Shown here in pieces: positions 34,617 to 42,753 of a stretch of 43,834 nucleotides of DNA. Both the position numbers and the translations under genes were made by a program. The notes under the pieces were generated by a model that saw only the letters and a program-made list of their open reading frames with translations, was not told the DNA's origin and ran no database searches. The stretch's first letter is position 1. The number at the start of each line of letters is the position of its first letter. The DNA is from Rhodopseudomonas palustris (lineage in GTDB: Bacteria > Pseudomonadota > Alphaproteobacteria > Rhizobiales > Xanthobacteraceae), in the NCBI GenBank assembly GCA_016215605.1, contig JACRJB010000058.1, forward strand, positions 1-43,834. Direction: 5' to 3'.

Positions 34617-35674
34617 TGCGCATCCTGATTGCGACTGACGCCTGGCACCCGCAGGTCAACGGCGTGGTGCGGACGCTGACGATGATGGCCGAAGCGGCGA
34701 AGTCGCTCGGCGCCGAGGTCACGTTCCTGACGCCCGAGCCGTTTCCGACGGTGCGGCTGCCGAGCTACCCGGATCTGCGCATTGCCATTCCGAGTCCGGT
34801 CAAGATCGCGCGGATGATCACGGCCGCGCAGGCCGACTGCATCCATATCGCCACCGAAGGCCCGATCGGCCTGATGGCGCGGCGCTATTGCCGCAAGCGG
34901 GGCCTGCGCTTCACCACCAGCTTTCACACCCGGTTTCCCGAATACGTCTCGGCGCGGGCGCCGATTCCGGAATCCTGGGTCTGGGCCTTGCTACGTCGCT
35001 TCCACGGCGCGAGCCACGCGGTGATGGCGGCGACGCCGGCCTTGGCCGATGAGTTGCGCGGCCGCGGCTTCCGCAACGTGGTGCTGTGGCCGCGCGGCGT
35101 CGACGGCGAATTGTTTCATCCCCGCGAAGGCGCCGATCTCGGGCTGCCGCGGCCGGTTTACTTGTCGGTCGGCCGGGTCGCGGTCGAGAAGAACCTCGAA
35201 GCCTTCCTCGCGCTCGATCTGCCGGGCACCAAGGTTGTGGTCGGCGACGGGCCGGCGCGGGCCGCGCTGCAGCGCGACTTTCCGCAGGCCGTGTTCCTCG
35301 GTGCGAGGCAGGGCGAGGCGCTGGCGCAGGTCTATGCCGCCGCCGACGTGTTCGTGTTCCCGAGCCTGACCGACACCTACGGGCTGGTGCTGCTCGAAGC
35401 GCTGGCCAGCGGGGTGCCGGTCGCGGCGTTCCCGGTGACAGGCCCGCGCGACGTGATCGGCGACGCGCCGGTCGGTGTCTTGAGCGACGATTTGCGGCAG
35501 GCCTGCCTCGGGGCCCTGAATCTCTCGCGCGACGCCTGTCTCGATTTCGCCGCCGACCACACCTGGGCCGCCTCGGCGCGGGCCTTCATCGACAACGTCA
35601 CCCGGGTCTGGATGATGGACCCCGGTCCGGCGCTGGCGCCGGAGCCCGCGAAGCCGCGTCGTCTGGTCGCCTGA
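34616..35674 (+). CDS. GT4 glycosyltransferase, Agt-like lipid glycosyltransferase
   Basis: 352-residue GT-B enzyme of family GT4. TDAWHPQVNGVVRTL at the start binds the acceptor side, TTSFHTRFPEYVSAR lies in the middle, SVGRVAVEKNLEAFL opens the donor domain, and FPSLTDTYGLVLLEALASG holds the E-x7-E motif. Its start overlaps the upstream stop by one base, so translation is coupled to the PlcP-like gene. In Agrobacterium and marine alphaproteobacteria a PlcP-Agt pair makes glucosyl- or glucuronosyl-diacylglycerol when phosphate is short; the same job is inferred here. A mannosyltransferase role in another glycolipid is possible. Confidence 0.84.
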   Translation: MRILIATDAWHPQVNGVVRTLTMMAEAAKSLGAEVTFLTPEPFPTVRLPSYPDLRIAIPSPVKIARMITAAQADCIHIATEGPIGLMARRYCRKRGLRFTTSFHTRFPEYVSARAPIPESWVWALLRRFHGASHAVMAATPALADELRGRGFRNVVLWPRGVDGELFHPREGADLGLPRPVYLSVGRVAVEKNLEAFLALDLPGTKVVVGDGPARAALQRDFPQAVFLGARQGEALAQVYAAADVFVFPSLTDTYGLVLLEALASGVPVAAFPVTGPRDVIGDAPVGVLSDDLRQACLGALNLSRDACLDFAADHTWAASARAFIDNVTRVWMMDPGPALAPEPAKPRRLVA

Positions 35675-35738
35675 GCCTGGCGCAAGCTCAAGGCAACGTG
35701 CGTTGCCGCGCCGCGCGCGGCCGCGTTAGTGTTCGGCC

Positions 35739-36725
35739 ATGATGGATTCAGTCTCGTTCCCGATCACCGCCGCGGATATCGACGCGGCGGCCGAGGTGCT
35801 TGCGCCCTATGCGGTGCGGACCCCGCTGTTGACCTCGCCGGCGCTCGACGCCGTCACCGGCGCGCGGGTGTATCTGAAGCCGGAGATGCTGCAGCGGACC
35901 GGCTCGTTCAAGTTTCGCGGCGCCTTCAACAAGCTGTCGTCGATCCCGCAGCAGGCACGGGGCGGCGGTGTGGTGGCGTTCTCGTCCGGCAATCACGCCC
36001 AGGGCGTCGCCGCGGCGGCGCAGATCCTGCGGATGCGCGCGACCATCGTGATGCCGGCCGATGCGCCGGTGTCGAAGCGCGAGCGGACCAAGGGTTATGG
36101 GGCGGAGGTGGTGCTGTACGATCGCGACCGCGAAGACCGCGAGGCGATCGCGCGCGACATCGCCGGCAATCGCGGCGCGACGCTGGTGCCACCCTATGAC
36201 GATCCCAAGGTGATCGCAGGGCAGGGCACCGTCGGCCGCGAGATCGCGGCGGACCTCGCCGCGCTCGGCGTCGTGCCGGACATCGTGGTCGCGCCCGCCT
36301 CCGGCGGCGGCCTCGTCGCCGGCGTTGCGGTCGCGGTGACGTCGCGCTTTCCGGACGCCGCGGTGATGTCGGCCGAGCCGCAGGCGTTCGACGATCACGC
36401 TCGGTCGATCGCCGCCGGCCGCCGCGAGCCGCACAAGGCCGAGGGCCGCACCATCTGCGACGCGCTGATGGCGTCGATCCCCGGCGAGCTGACCTTCGCG
36501 ATCAATCAGCAGCTGCTGACGCGCGGCGTCACCGCCTCCGACGCCGAGGTGGCGAAGGCCGTGGCCTTCGTGTTTCGTGAGCTGAAGCTGGTGGTCGAGC
36601 CCGGCGGCGCGGTGGCGCTGGCCGCCCTGCTGGCCGGGCACATCGACGCGCGCGGCAAGACCATCGCGATCGTGCTGTCGGGCGGCAATGTCGATGCCGA
36701 TCTGTTCGCGAAGCTGATCGCGTAG
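35739..36725 (+). CDS. threonine/serine dehydratase, PLP-dependent
   Basis: 328-residue fold type II PLP enzyme. K58 in TGSFKFRGA is the cofactor lysine, SSGNHAQG (about 82-89) holds the phosphate of the substrate, and PASGGGLVAG binds the PLP phosphate. The C-terminal ACT regulatory domains of biosynthetic IlvA are absent, so this is the short catabolic type. It would convert threonine to 2-oxobutyrate, serine to pyruvate, or threo-3-hydroxyaspartate to oxaloacetate; these are hard to tell apart by eye. It follows the glycosyltransferase by 64 bases and has no clear functional link to it. Confidence 0.9.
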   Translation: MMDSVSFPITAADIDAAAEVLAPYAVRTPLLTSPALDAVTGARVYLKPEMLQRTGSFKFRGAFNKLSSIPQQARGGGVVAFSSGNHAQGVAAAAQILRMRATIVMPADAPVSKRERTKGYGAEVVLYDRDREDREAIARDIAGNRGATLVPPYDDPKVIAGQGTVGREIAADLAALGVVPDIVVAPASGGGLVAGVAVAVTSRFPDAAVMSAEPQAFDDHARSIAAGRREPHKAEGRTICDALMASIPGELTFAINQQLLTRGVTASDAEVAKAVAFVFRELKLVVEPGGAVALAALLAGHIDARGKTIAIVLSGGNVDADLFAKLIA

Positions 36726-36785
36726 AGCAATTCAGCTTCTGATCGAATCAGAGCTGAAGATCCGTAACGCCTGCCACACGCACAA

Positions 36786-36888
36786 CCTCATGGTGAGGAG
36801 GCGCGTAGCGCCGTCTCGAACCATGCGCCGCCGGCCCTTGCCCCATCCTTCGAGACGCCCGGCTTCGCCGGGCTCCTCAGGATGAGGA
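36786..36888. repeat. dispersed palindromic intergenic repeat
   Basis: CCTCATGGTGAGGAG near 36786 and CTCCTCAGGATGAGG at the right end pair at 13 of 15 bases; inner arms GTCTCGAACCATG and CATCCTTCGAGAC pair at 11 of 13. A GGCTTCGCC mini-hairpin lies on the right side. The unit sits between convergent genes. Confidence 0.65.
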
Positions 36889-36971
36889 CTCAGTGCTTTC
36901 GGCAAGGTCGGATCGTTTCAATCAAGCGATGAACCGCTCTGAAGCTCCGCGTCGCTCGCTTCAGGCGCGGC

Positions 36972-38345
36972 TCAGGAGAAGAACGCGACCTTCTCGGCCT
37001 GGCTCATCCGCCGCAGCGGCGCCAACGCATCGCTGCGCGGCTGGGCTGGCTGGCCGACCACGCCGCTCGCCAACAGGGCTGCGCCCAGAGACGTCGAGGC
37101 CGAGGCTTCGGCGCTCGCCATTGCCGGAGCGGTGTCGCTGATCGCCGCCATCGTCGGCGCGGCCGCGACGGACTGACTCATCGCCGGCGCCGTCATCACC
37201 GGCTCTGCGAGGTGGATCGGAGTATCGAGCAGCTCGCCGCGTTCGCCGATCTCGAGCCGCGAGACATCGATCGAGGGGACATCGCTCGGCGGCGCCGGCT
37301 CGTGCGCGACCGCGACCTCGGCGGCGAGACGTTCGATCTCGGCCTGCTCGGCGGCCAGCAGGCTGGCTTCAGCCAGTTCGGCCTCGGCCTGTGCGGCGGC
37401 GACAGCCGCTTCGAGTTCGCCGGGCTCCGGCGGCTGCGGCGCCGCCATTTCCATCGCGACGAGGTCGAGCATCGCATCGACGTCGGCCGGCGGCTCTTCG
37501 AAGGCCGGTGCGGCGGCCGCAGCGGGGGCCGGTTGCGCGGCGGCCACGCCGGTGGCCGGCGTCTCTTCCGGCTCGACGAATTCAATGTCGTCGGTCTCGG
37601 TCGCCGTGACGATCAGCACCCCGGCCTCGGCGGCCATCTCGGGCGCGGCGGGCTCGCTCGCGGCGGACGGCTCGGGCTCAGGTTCGGGTTTGGCCGGGGC
37701 CATCGCCGCTTCCGGCTGCGAGGCCATGGCGGCTTCCGGCATCTCGCCGTCGGCGATCGGAGAGGGCGTCTCGTCCTGGTCAGGCGAAACGGGGGCGGCC
37801 GCTGCGCTCCGCGGCTCGCCGGCGAGATCGTGGATGCGATCGAGCAGGCCGTCGAAGGCCGAAGCTACCGCATTGAGGTCGATCTCCGTGACCAGCCGAT
37901 GGCCGGCGTCGATCGCCACCAGTTGCGAGTCGAGCAGATTGCAGATCCGGATATCGGCGCCGCATTCGCGCAGCGTCCACGACACCTCACGGATGATGCG
38001 GGCGCCGTCGTGCGCCGCCGCCAGCACCGCGTCGTTCTCCAGGCCGACGATCGCCTTGGCGACGCCGGCGCGCGCTTCGCCGACCACCGCCCGGATCGCG
38101 ACGAGTGTTTCGCTCAGGGACGGGCCGCCGGCCTGTTTCTGTGTAGCGATATTCTGCTCGATCCGCGCCACCGCATCGAGCACCATGCGGGTGTCGGCGT
38201 TGCGATTGCGCTTGGCGTACTCGGCGAGAAACCAGCGTCCCCGCGAGGTTTCCATGAAGGCCTCGCGGATCGCATCGTAGTCAGCGTCGTTCGGCATCAC
38301 CGGGCGAGCGGAGATCGGCGAGAGTGCGAAAGCTTCGTCGGCCAT
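36972..38345 (-). CDS. Ala/Pro/Glu-rich protein of unknown function
   Basis: 457 residues. An N-terminal folded part (about 1-190) begins with FMETSRGRWFLAEYAKRNR and continues as predicted helices, including ARIIREVSWTLRECGADIRI. The next 240 residues are low-complexity Ala/Pro/Glu with one long charged helix (EAAVAAAQAEAELAEASLLA) that could be a coiled coil. The end returns to a short conserved-looking APLRRMSQAEKVAFFS. The helical N-terminus is vaguely like a CheZ-type bundle, but I will not assign it. I start at the ATG at 38345; one at 38393 is possible. It is divergent from the MFS gene by about 75 bases. Confidence 0.78.
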   Translation of the reverse strand: MADEAFALSPISARPVMPNDADYDAIREAFMETSRGRWFLAEYAKRNRNADTRMVLDAVARIEQNIATQKQAGGPSLSETLVAIRAVVGEARAGVAKAIVGLENDAVLAAAHDGARIIREVSWTLRECGADIRICNLLDSQLVAIDAGHRLVTEIDLNAVASAFDGLLDRIHDLAGEPRSAAAAPVSPDQDETPSPIADGEMPEAAMASQPEAAMAPAKPEPEPEPSAASEPAAPEMAAEAGVLIVTATETDDIEFVEPEETPATGVAAAQPAPAAAAAPAFEEPPADVDAMLDLVAMEMAAPQPPEPGELEAAVAAAQAEAELAEASLLAAEQAEIERLAAEVAVAHEPAPPSDVPSIDVSRLEIGERGELLDTPIHLAEPVMTAPAMSQSVAAAPTMAAISDTAPAMASAEASASTSLGAALLASGVVGQPAQPRSDALAPLRRMSQAEKVAFFS

Positions 38346-38420
38346 CAGGGACTCATTGCGCAAATCGCTGCGCGTCACGATAACGATCATCACGATCCGC
38401 GCCGAATCGCAATTGAATTG

Positions 38421-39632
38421 ATGTCTACCGAATCACAAATCCCCATCAGAACAAAGGCTCCGAAGCGATTCGCGGCCGGGCTCGCGGTGTTCTACGCGAC
38501 GGTGTTCGGCGTCACCGGCACCTATCTGCCGTTCTTCACGGTGTGGCTGAAGGCGATCGGCGTCGAGGCCTCCTGGATTGGCGTGATCGTCGCGACCCCG
38601 TCGATCACCCGCTTCACCGTGCTGCCGTTCATCACGGCGGAGGCGGAACGGCGGCACGCGCTACGCAAGGCGCTTATTATCACCGCGACCGTCACGACGC
38701 TCGGCTTTATTGGCCTCGGAGTGCTACGAGGCCCGCTCGCGATCCTCGCGGTGTTCGTCGTCACCGCCTGCGCCTGGACGCCGATGGTGCCGCTCACCGA
38801 CGGCTACGCGCTCAAGGCGGTGGCGCGGTTCGGCCTGAACTACGGGCCGCTGCGGCTGTGGGGCTCCGCGGCCTTCGTGGTCGGCGCGCTGATCAGCGGC
38901 GTGCTGGCCGATCTGATCGCGCCCGAACATCTGATCTGGGTGATCGCGGGTTCGGCCGGGCTCGGCGTGATCGCCGCGTTCGGATTGCAGCCGCTCGATG
39001 CGCCGGGGACGCGGCCGGCGGCGCCGGTGCGCCGGGTGGCGCTGCTGCGCAACCCGGCCTTTCTGGCGATCATCATTCCGGCCGGGCTGATCCAGGGCAG
39101 CCACGCCGCGTACTATACGTTCGGGTCGATCGTCTGGCAGGGCGCCGGCTACAGCGGCACCACCATCGCCAGCCTGTGGGTGCTCGGCGTCCTCGCCGAG
39201 ATCGTGGTGTTCGCGCTGTCGCCGCGCTTCACGCTGTCGCCGGCGCTGATGATGCTCGGCGGCGCGCTCAGCGCGGTGCTGCGCTGGCTGATCGCCGCGC
39301 AGGATCCGCCGCTCGCGGTGCTGATCGTGGTGCAGCTGCTGCACGGCCTGACCTTCGGCCTGACCCAGCTCGGCACCATGGGCCTGTTGATCCGCCATGC
39401 GCCGAGCCACGTCATCGCGCGGGCGCAGGGCTACTACACCGCCTGCTCAGGGCTGGCGATGAGCAGCGCCGCGATGCTGTCCGGCGTGCTGTTCGCGCGC
39501 TACGGCCTTGCCGTCTACGATCTGATGGCGGCGATGGCGCTGGTCGGCGCGGTGGTCGTCGCGCTGTCGCGGCGCCGGCTCGAGGCGCCGCCGGCGGGCG
39601 ATCAGCCCCATAGTTCGGGTTCAGGCGGATAG
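38421..39632 (+). CDS. MFS transporter, HcaT/3-phenylpropionate-permease-like
   Basis: 403-residue transporter with twelve helices. The opening FYATVFGVTGTYLPFFTVWLK, TDGYALKAVARFGLNYGPLRLWGSAAF and LLHGLTFGLTQLGTMGLL resemble the MFS_1-like group that includes HcaT. The substrate is unknown. It converges with the dipeptide epimerase gene, and the last 31 bases of the two genes overlap in opposite directions. A peptide or muropeptide fragment would suit that neighbour, but aromatic acids suit the family name; both are guesses. The ATG at 38421 is fixed by the alignment of the first helix; its ribosome site is poor. Confidence 0.87.
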   Translation: MSTESQIPIRTKAPKRFAAGLAVFYATVFGVTGTYLPFFTVWLKAIGVEASWIGVIVATPSITRFTVLPFITAEAERRHALRKALIITATVTTLGFIGLGVLRGPLAILAVFVVTACAWTPMVPLTDGYALKAVARFGLNYGPLRLWGSAAFVVGALISGVLADLIAPEHLIWVIAGSAGLGVIAAFGLQPLDAPGTRPAAPVRRVALLRNPAFLAIIIPAGLIQGSHAAYYTFGSIVWQGAGYSGTTIASLWVLGVLAEIVVFALSPRFTLSPALMMLGGALSAVLRWLIAAQDPPLAVLIVVQLLHGLTFGLTQLGTMGLLIRHAPSHVIARAQGYYTACSGLAMSSAAMLSGVLFARYGLAVYDLMAAMALVGAVVVALSRRRLEAPPAGDQPHSSGSGG

Positions 39633-40597
39633 ACGATGCTGCCGTCGTAGCGCAGGCCGCCATCGCGATCCTTCGCCAGCAGCAGCGGGCCGTCGAGATC
39701 GACGAAGCGGGCGTGCGGCGTCAGCAGCATCGCCGGCGCCATCGACAGCGACGTCGCCACCATGCAGCCGACCATGATGTCGAGGCCGAGCGCGCGCGCC
39801 GCCTCGGCCATCGCGATCGCTTCGGTGACGCCGCCGGTCTTGTCGAGCTTGATGTTGATGGCGTCGTAGCGGCCGCGCAGGCCCTCGAGCGAAGCGCGGT
39901 CGTGGACGCTTTCGTCGGCGCAGACCGCGATCGGCCGCCGGATCTGCGCCAGCGCGTCGTCGCGCCCGGCCGGCAGCGGCTGCTCGACCAGCGTGACGCC
40001 GGCGTCGGCGCAGGCGGCGAGGTTGCGGGCGAGATTGTCCGGGGTCCACGCCTCGTTGGCGTCGACGATCAGTTCGGCCTGCGGCGCGGCGCGGCGGACC
40101 GCGGCGATCCGGGCGTCGTCGCCGTCGCCGCCGAGCTTGATCTTGAGCAGCGGGCGGGCGGCGGCCCTGGCGGTGGCCTCGGCCATCGCCTCCGGCGTGC
40201 CGAGCGAAATCGTGTAGGCGGTGGTCGCGGCGTGCGGCGCGGCGCTGCCGAGGACGTCCCAGGCGCGGCGGCGGCTCAGCTTCGCCTCGAGGTCCAGAAG
40301 CGCACAATCGAGCGCGTTGCGCGCCGCGCCCGGCGGCATCGCCGATTGCAGCGCGACGCGGTCGAGTCCCCGGCGCAGCGGCTCGCGCATCGCCGCGATG
40401 GCGGCGAGGGCGGTGTCCGGTGTCTCGCCGTAGCGGGCATATGGAACACATTCGCCGCAGCCGGCTTGTCCGTCGCGGCTGACCTCGGCGATCACCACCA
40501 CGGCCTCGGTCTTGGCGCCGCGGCTGATCGTGAACGCGCCGGCGATCGGCCAGCGCTCGATGCGAGCAGTCAATTCAGTCGGATTGATGGACGTCAT
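39602..40597 (-). CDS. L-Ala-D/L-Glu-type dipeptide epimerase
   Basis: 331-residue enolase-superfamily enzyme. The catalytic lysines K152 and K154 (LLKIKLGG), the metal ligands D179 (VDANEAW), E205 (VEQPL) and D228 (CADES), and the second base in NIKLDKTGG (around K250) are all present. Spacing matches the muconate-lactonizing subgroup with dipeptide epimerases such as YcjG, which epimerise L-Ala-D-Glu released in murein recycling. Other epimerase specificities or o-succinylbenzoate synthase are possible but fit less well. The 3' end overlaps the convergent MFS gene by 31 bases. The ATG at 40597 was chosen since upstream codons lack homology. Confidence 0.88.
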   Translation of the reverse strand: MTSINPTELTARIERWPIAGAFTISRGAKTEAVVVIAEVSRDGQAGCGECVPYARYGETPDTALAAIAAMREPLRRGLDRVALQSAMPPGAARNALDCALLDLEAKLSRRRAWDVLGSAAPHAATTAYTISLGTPEAMAEATARAAARPLLKIKLGGDGDDARIAAVRRAAPQAELIVDANEAWTPDNLARNLAACADAGVTLVEQPLPAGRDDALAQIRRPIAVCADESVHDRASLEGLRGRYDAINIKLDKTGGVTEAIAMAEAARALGLDIMVGCMVATSLSMAPAMLLTPHARFVDLDGPLLLAKDRDGGLRYDGSIVYPPEPELWG

Positions 40598-40700
40598 TCG
40601 GATTTCTGGCACACTCAAACCGAGGGTTGCCCGGCGCAACTAAGTATGGCTGGTAGAGCGCCTTCCTCACAAGTCGTATTGAACTCCGGATTGGCTCAAA

Positions 40701-41852
40701 ATGGCACAGCAACTGGCATTGGACGGTGGTCCGACGCTCGAACAGATCGCGCGGGGCGACGGGCTGGCGCTGTGCGCCGCCGGGTCCTGGACGGCCCGGT
40801 TCGCGCCGGCGCTGGAGCGCATCGTCGCCGAGGCCGAGCAACTGACCGGGACACGGCCGAACATCTTCATCGATGTTTCCGAAGTTGCACGGCTGGACAC
40901 GTTCGGCGCCTGGCTGATCGAGCGGCTGCGCCGGACGCTGACCCGGAACGGCGTCGAGGCCAAGATCGCCGGCTTGTCGGCGAACTATGCGAGCCTGGTC
41001 GACGAGGTCCGTCAGGTCGAACCGGCCGAACTGGCGGCGCCGTCGCGCGGCGGGCTGCGGGCGCCGATCGAGAAGCTCGGCCGCACCATGTACGCGTTCG
41101 GCGACGACATCGTCGCGCTGATCAGCATGCTGGGCGCGGCGCTGGCCGGCGTGATGCGGGCGATCCTGCATCCCTCGACCTTCCGCCTGACCTCGACGGT
41201 GCACCATCTCGAGCAGGTGTGCTGGCGCGCGGTGCCGATCATCGTGCTGATCACCTTCCTGATCGGCTGCATCATCGCGCAGCAGGGCATCTTCCATTTC
41301 CGCAGGTTCGGCGCCGACGTGTTCGTGGTCGACATGCTCGGCGTGCTGGTGCTGCGCGAGATCGGCGTGCTGCTGGTGGCGATCATGGTCGCCGGCCGCT
41401 CCGGCAGCGCCTACACCGCCGAGCTCGGCTCGATGAAGATGCGCGAGGAGATCGACGCGCTGCGCACCATGGGGTTCGATCCGATCGACGTGCTGATCGT
41501 ACCGCGGCTGGTGGCGCTGCTGCTGGCGATGCCGATCCTGACCTTCCTCGGCGCGATGTCGGCGCTGTATGGCGGCGGCCTCGTCGCCTGGCTTTACGGC
41601 GGCGTCGATCCGGAGGCGTTCCTGCTGCGGTTGCGCGACGCGATCTCGATCAATCACTTCACCGTCGGCATGATCAAGGCGCCGGTGATGGCGCTGGTGA
41701 TCGGCATCGTCGCCTGCGTCGAGGGGCTGGCGGTGCAGGGCAGCGCCGAGTCGCTCGGCCAGCACACCACCGCCTCGGTGGTGAAGGGCATCTTCTTCGT
41801 GATCGTGATGGACGGCGTGTTCGCGATCTTCTTCGCCTCGATCGGGATCTGA
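40701..41852 (+). CDS. mlaE: MlaE-type lipid ABC permease with N-terminal STAS domain
   Basis: 383-residue fusion. Residues about 1-115 form a STAS domain (FIDVSEVARLDTFGAWLIERL), the job done by separate MlaB in E. coli. Residues about 130-383 are the MlaE/YrbE permease with LREIGVLLVAIMVAGRSGSAYTAE-type core (written here as LREIGVLLVA then MVAGRSGSAY) and SMKMREEIDALRTMGF, the ATPase-contact loop. It forms the inner-membrane channel of a phospholipid transporter that keeps outer-membrane lipid asymmetry. The mlaF gene follows two bases after its stop and mlaD a little further on, a three-gene operon. MlaC and MlaA are not in the window. Confidence 0.93.
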   Translation: MAQQLALDGGPTLEQIARGDGLALCAAGSWTARFAPALERIVAEAEQLTGTRPNIFIDVSEVARLDTFGAWLIERLRRTLTRNGVEAKIAGLSANYASLVDEVRQVEPAELAAPSRGGLRAPIEKLGRTMYAFGDDIVALISMLGAALAGVMRAILHPSTFRLTSTVHHLEQVCWRAVPIIVLITFLIGCIIAQQGIFHFRRFGADVFVVDMLGVLVLREIGVLLVAIMVAGRSGSAYTAELGSMKMREEIDALRTMGFDPIDVLIVPRLVALLLAMPILTFLGAMSALYGGGLVAWLYGGVDPEAFLLRLRDAISINHFTVGMIKAPVMALVIGIVACVEGLAVQGSAESLGQHTTASVVKGIFFVIVMDGVFAIFFASIGI

Positions 41853-41854
41853 CG

Positions 41855-42643
41855 ATGGCGGCGGCAGCAGCGGCGCAAACCACCGATCCGATCATCCGGG
41901 TCAGCGACGTCTCGGTGCAGTTCGGCGCCACCAAGGTGCTGGACAATCTCAGCCTCGACGTGCGCCGCGGCGAGATCCTCGGCTTCGTCGGTCCGTCCGG
42001 CGCCGGCAAATCGGTGCTGACGCGCACCATCATCGGGCTGGTGCCGAAGCTGAGCGGCCGGATCGAGGTGTTCGGCACCGACCTCGACGCCGCCGGCAAG
42101 GTCGAGCGCCGCGGCATCGAACGGCGCTGGGGCGTGCTGTTCCAGCAGGGCGCGCTGTTCTCGTCGCTGACGGTGGGGCAGAACATCCAGTTCCCGGTGC
42201 GCGAATATCTCAAGCTGTCGCAGCGGCTGCTCGACGAGATCACGGTCGCTAAGCTGGTGATGGTCGGGCTCAAGCCCGAAGTGATCGACCGCTACCCGTC
42301 GGAACTATCCGGCGGCATGATCAAGCGCGTCGCGCTGGCGCGCGCGCTGGCGCTGGATCCGGAACTGGTGTTTCTCGACGAACCGACCTCGGGGCTCGAC
42401 CCGATCGGCGCCGGCGAGTTCGACGAGCTGGTGCGCACCCTGCAGCGCACTTTGGGTCTCACCGTTTTCATGGTAACTCACGACCTCGACAGCCTGCACA
42501 CCGCCTGCGACCGGATCGCCGTGCTCGGCGACGGCAAGGTGATCGCGGCCGGGTCGATGGCCGACATGCAGGCGTCGCAGCATCCGTGGCTGCGGTCGTA
42601 TTTTCACGGCAAGCGCGCCCGCGCGGTGGTCGGCGAGCGATGA
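41855..42643 (+). CDS. mlaF: MlaF-type lipid ABC ATPase
   Basis: 262-residue ATPase of the Mla/Ttg2A family. Walker A GPSGAGKS (46-53), the Q-loop GVLFQQGALFSSLTVGQN (93-110), signature LSGGM (151-155) in place of LSGGQ, and Walker B LVFLDE (171-176) followed by PTSGLDPIGA are visible. The LSGGM form and the ALFSSLTV loop are family marks. It powers phospholipid movement through MlaE, probably with MlaD as periplasmic ring. The start lies two bases after the mlaE stop, and co-translation is likely. Firm assignment; direction of transport is not decided by sequence. Confidence 0.94.
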   Translation: MAAAAAAQTTDPIIRVSDVSVQFGATKVLDNLSLDVRRGEILGFVGPSGAGKSVLTRTIIGLVPKLSGRIEVFGTDLDAAGKVERRGIERRWGVLFQQGALFSSLTVGQNIQFPVREYLKLSQRLLDEITVAKLVMVGLKPEVIDRYPSELSGGMIKRVALARALALDPELVFLDEPTSGLDPIGAGEFDELVRTLQRTLGLTVFMVTHDLDSLHTACDRIAVLGDGKVIAAGSMADMQASQHPWLRSYFHGKRARAVVGER

Positions 42644-42753
42644 GCGTGCGGGTTCGGTTTCGGATTGTTTCAGAGGTGTGCGCCGCGTTGAGTCCGCAAT
42701 TCACGCGCAAAGCGTGCGGGCGGATGGCGCCGGACTGTGTCGGAGTTGGTTGA

